Shown: positions 62,195-64,000 of the stretch, piece by piece
Layout of the letters: every line of letters starts with the position of its first letter
How positions within the stretch are numbered: position 1 is the first letter of the stretch
Assembly (NCBI RefSeq): GCF_004295125.1
Contig: NZ_CP036170.1
Coordinates: 2,420,501-2,484,500, forward strand
Reading direction: 5' to 3'
DNA length: 64,000 nt
Source: [Clostridium] scindens ATCC 35704
GTDB taxonomy: Bacteria; Bacillota; Clostridia; Lachnospirales; Lachnospiraceae
The notes under the pieces: generated by a model
What the model saw: only the letters and a program-made list of their open reading frames with translations
Told to the model about the DNA's origin: nothing
The model's database searches: none
Position numbers and translations under genes: made by a program

Positions 62195-64000
62195 ATGAGT
62201 ATTGGCGATGCCGAAATTAAAACACAGGAAAGAGTGATCAACTTTTTTAAAGATCCGGAGATACTGGGCTACCAGTATCTTGGTAATCTTTCCGATTTTC
62301 AGAACAAAAATATCAAAGAAGACCGGCTGCGTCAGTATCTTCGTTTGAAGGGCTATTCTGATAAGCTGGTTGATGCTGCCGTTATGCAGCTTCAGCAGGA
62401 ATCGGGTAATCTTTCTCGCGGAGTATATGATGCCAATAAGACTGTTTATTCTCGTTTGAAATATGGTATTCCGGTCAGCGAAAGCCCGGAGAAACCGCCC
62501 GTTACGGTAGAACTTATTGATGAGAAGAATCCTCTGAACAATGATTTTGCGATTGCTGAGGAAGTTACTGTTGTCGAGCAGCAGGAAAAGAGACCGGATC
62601 TTGTTATTTACTTGAATGGTATCGCTGTTGCTGTTATCGAGCTGAAACGAAGCAGCATCTCCGTTTCAGAAGGTATCCGTCAGAATCTCACAAACCAGAA
62701 AGACTCGTTCATTCAGGGTTTCTTTACCACCATGCAATTCTGCATGGCCGGAAACGAATCAGAAGGGCTGCGTTACGGTACACTCCTGACTGGCGAGAAG
62801 TTCTACATGGAGTGGAAGGACGATGGCTTTAAAGAACACGAGGATGAACGTGATCCTGTGGATGTTCGTATCAGCAAGACGTGTGCTGGCATTGAAAACA
62901 AGCTCCTGCAGCAGATATACGCAATGTTCGATAAGGAGCGTTTCATCGACCTTATCATGAATTTCGTTGTCTTTGATAAGGGTATTAAGAAGGTATGCCG
63001 CTACAATCAGTACTTCGGCATCAAGCGTACTCAACAGAGACTGAACAATCTGAGAACAGAGCTCCATAATCCTGACAGAGATCAGGACAAGCCAATGGGT
63101 GGTATCCTGTGGCATACACAGGGCTCAGGAAAGACCTTAACGATGGTCTGGCTCGCTAAATGGATTTTAACGCATTGGGAAGAACTGAATGCTCGTGTCC
63201 TGATTGTTACTGACCGTGATGAGCTTGATGAGCAGATTGAAAAGATATTCACGGGAGTGGACGAGAATATTGTTCGTACCAAGAGCGGTAAGGACTTGCT
63301 GAACCGTCTGAACGTGTTTGATGATTCTCTTATTTGCTCTCTGGTTCATAAATTTGGCCGCCGTGGCGGTGAAGCAACCGAGAATGACTATGACAAGTAC
63401 ATCGAAGAGTTGAAGGCGTCCCTTCCTGCTGATTTTGAGGCAAAAGGAAATCTTGTGGTATTCGTAGATGAATGTCATAGGACGCAGTCCGGTAAGCTGC
63501 ATACAGCTATGAAGACCATCATGCCGAATGCTGTATTTATCGGTTTCACCGGCACTCCTCTTTTGAAAAAAGATAAAAAAATAAGTATTGAAGTATTCGG
63601 AACCTACATTCATGCCTATAAATACAACGAAGGCGTAGCCGATGGTGTTGTTCTGGATCTGCGTTATGAATATCGTGATATTCCACAGGATTTGTCATCA
63701 CAGGATCGTGTTGACCAGTGGTTTGATGTAAAGACCAGAGGTCTCTCTCCACGTGCCAAAGCAAAGCTCAAAGAGAAGTGGGGCACGATGCAGAAAGTTT
63801 ACAGTTCCCGCTCCCGTCTTGAAAAAGTGGCATGGGACATCATTCAGGACTTCAATATGAAGCCTCGTCTGATGGATGGCAACGGAAACGCTATTCTTGT
63901 AGCTGATTCCATTCCGACCGCCTGCAAGTATTATGAAATTTTCCAGCAGATGGGCTTTAAGAAGTGCGCCATCATATCGTCCTATACTCCGAATAAGGGT
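62195..64000 (+). CDS. hsdR: Type I restriction endonuclease subunit, N-terminal 602 residues (cut by window edge)
   Basis: ATG 62195 has GGAGGTG upstream. The frame is open to the window end. The N-terminal nuclease domain has the PD-(D/E)XK motif in RPDLVIYLNG and VAVIELKRS. The motor domain has Walker A HTQGSGKTLTM, motif Ia-like VLIVTDRDELDEQ, Walker B VVFVDECHR and motif III FIGFTGTPL. It cuts unmodified DNA after translocation. The lower half of the motor and the HsdM-binding C-terminus are beyond the window. Confidence 0.95.
   Translation, partial: MSIGDAEIKTQERVINFFKDPEILGYQYLGNLSDFQNKNIKEDRLRQYLRLKGYSDKLVDAAVMQLQQESGNLSRGVYDANKTVYSRLKYGIPVSESPEKPPVTVELIDEKNPLNNDFAIAEEVTVVEQQEKRPDLVIYLNGIAVAVIELKRSSISVSEGIRQNLTNQKDSFIQGFFTTMQFCMAGNESEGLRYGTLLTGEKFYMEWKDDGFKEHEDERDPVDVRISKTCAGIENKLLQQIYAMFDKERFIDLIMNFVVFDKGIKKVCRYNQYFGIKRTQQRLNNLRTELHNPDRDQDKPMGGILWHTQGSGKTLTMVWLAKWILTHWEELNARVLIVTDRDELDEQIEKIFTGVDENIVRTKSGKDLLNRLNVFDDSLICSLVHKFGRRGGEATENDYDKYIEELKASLPADFEAKGNLVVFVDECHRTQSGKLHTAMKTIMPNAVFIGFTGTPLLKKDKKISIEVFGTYIHAYKYNEGVADGVVLDLRYEYRDIPQDLSSQDRVDQWFDVKTRGLSPRAKAKLKEKWGTMQKVYSSRSRLEKVAWDIIQDFNMKPRLMDGNGNAILVADSIPTACKYYEIFQQMGFKKCAIISSYTPNKG

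Noticed and set aside
1-64000. CRISPR arrays, tRNA or rRNA genes
   Set aside because: No regularly spaced repeats and no tRNA- or rRNA-like sequences were noticed on reading; a dedicated scan was not possible.

Overview
The window looks like the chromosome of an anaerobic gut Firmicute of the Lachnospiraceae. This rests on the gene families (DUF1836, DUF3783, DUF6320, EFR1-type ferredoxin, CarD, a TrpR-like YerC protein, CIRCE-controlled Hsp20) and on strong Gram-positive Shine-Dalgarno sites. The genus cannot be fixed from the sequence alone. Calls rest on reading translated sequence and motifs; no database search was run.

Region 1 (1-18.6 kb). The end of a class I ribonucleotide reductase operon (nrdA, nrdB) is followed by a nearly complete anaerobic purine/urate catabolic cluster. 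It is split into two divergent arms. The left arm, on the minus strand, reads outward as a YheO/DauR-type regulator, ygeX, ygeY, ygeW and carbamate kinase. The right arm, on the plus strand, is ssnA, ygfK, hyuA, yqeC, a yqeB-ygfJ fusion and an xdhD-type molybdenum hydroxylase. Between the arms lies a decayed purine-permease (NCS2) gene. The likely scheme is xanthine/urate chemistry by XdhD and YgfK with a matured Mo/Se cofactor (YqeB, YqeC, YgfJ), ring opening by the amidohydrolases, carbon-nitrogen cleavage by YgeX/YgeY/YgeW, and ATP recovery by carbamate kinase. Adenine deaminase at 19.5 kb fits the same theme.

Region 2 (18.7-25.8 kb). This holds a DUF975 membrane protein, adenine deaminase, an alpha/beta hydrolase paired with a condensation-type acyltransferase, phosphopentomutase and a CarD regulator.

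Region 3 (25.9-31.4 kb). A visibly AT-richer acquired segment on the minus strand carries a helix-turn-helix protein, a two-component system, and an ABC ATPase with an FtsX permease broken by one in-frame TAG. A recombinase-like remnant lies at its far end.

Region 4 (31.4-44.4 kb). It opens with an unannotated stretch that has a near-consensus promoter and a perfect terminator but no ORF (candidate large RNA). Core genes follow: an orphan substrate-binding lipoprotein, a PHP phosphoesterase, YerC, DUF1836, an EFR1 ferredoxin, Hsp20 under CIRCE, PcrA helicase, a NYN-LOTUS protein and RlmD. Two decayed genes (membrane protein, thioredoxin-like lipoprotein) lie between them.

Region 5 (44.4-64 kb). 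This is a degraded prophage or integrative element sitting just downstream of rlmD. It contains a RES-domain protein with an unknown partner, a serine recombinase that has lost its N-terminus beside an IS3-family element, a phage primase split by an IS91-like element with a passenger gene, and a phage replication module (DUF4406, family A DNA polymerase, DUF2815, DUF2800, small proteins, a sigma-like regulator). No structural phage genes are visible. The sigma-like gene has a leader with two mutually exclusive hairpins at its Shine-Dalgarno site and a two-codon upstream ORF. Divergent from it is a type I restriction-modification operon (HTH protein, hsdM, hsdS, hsdR) running off the window end.
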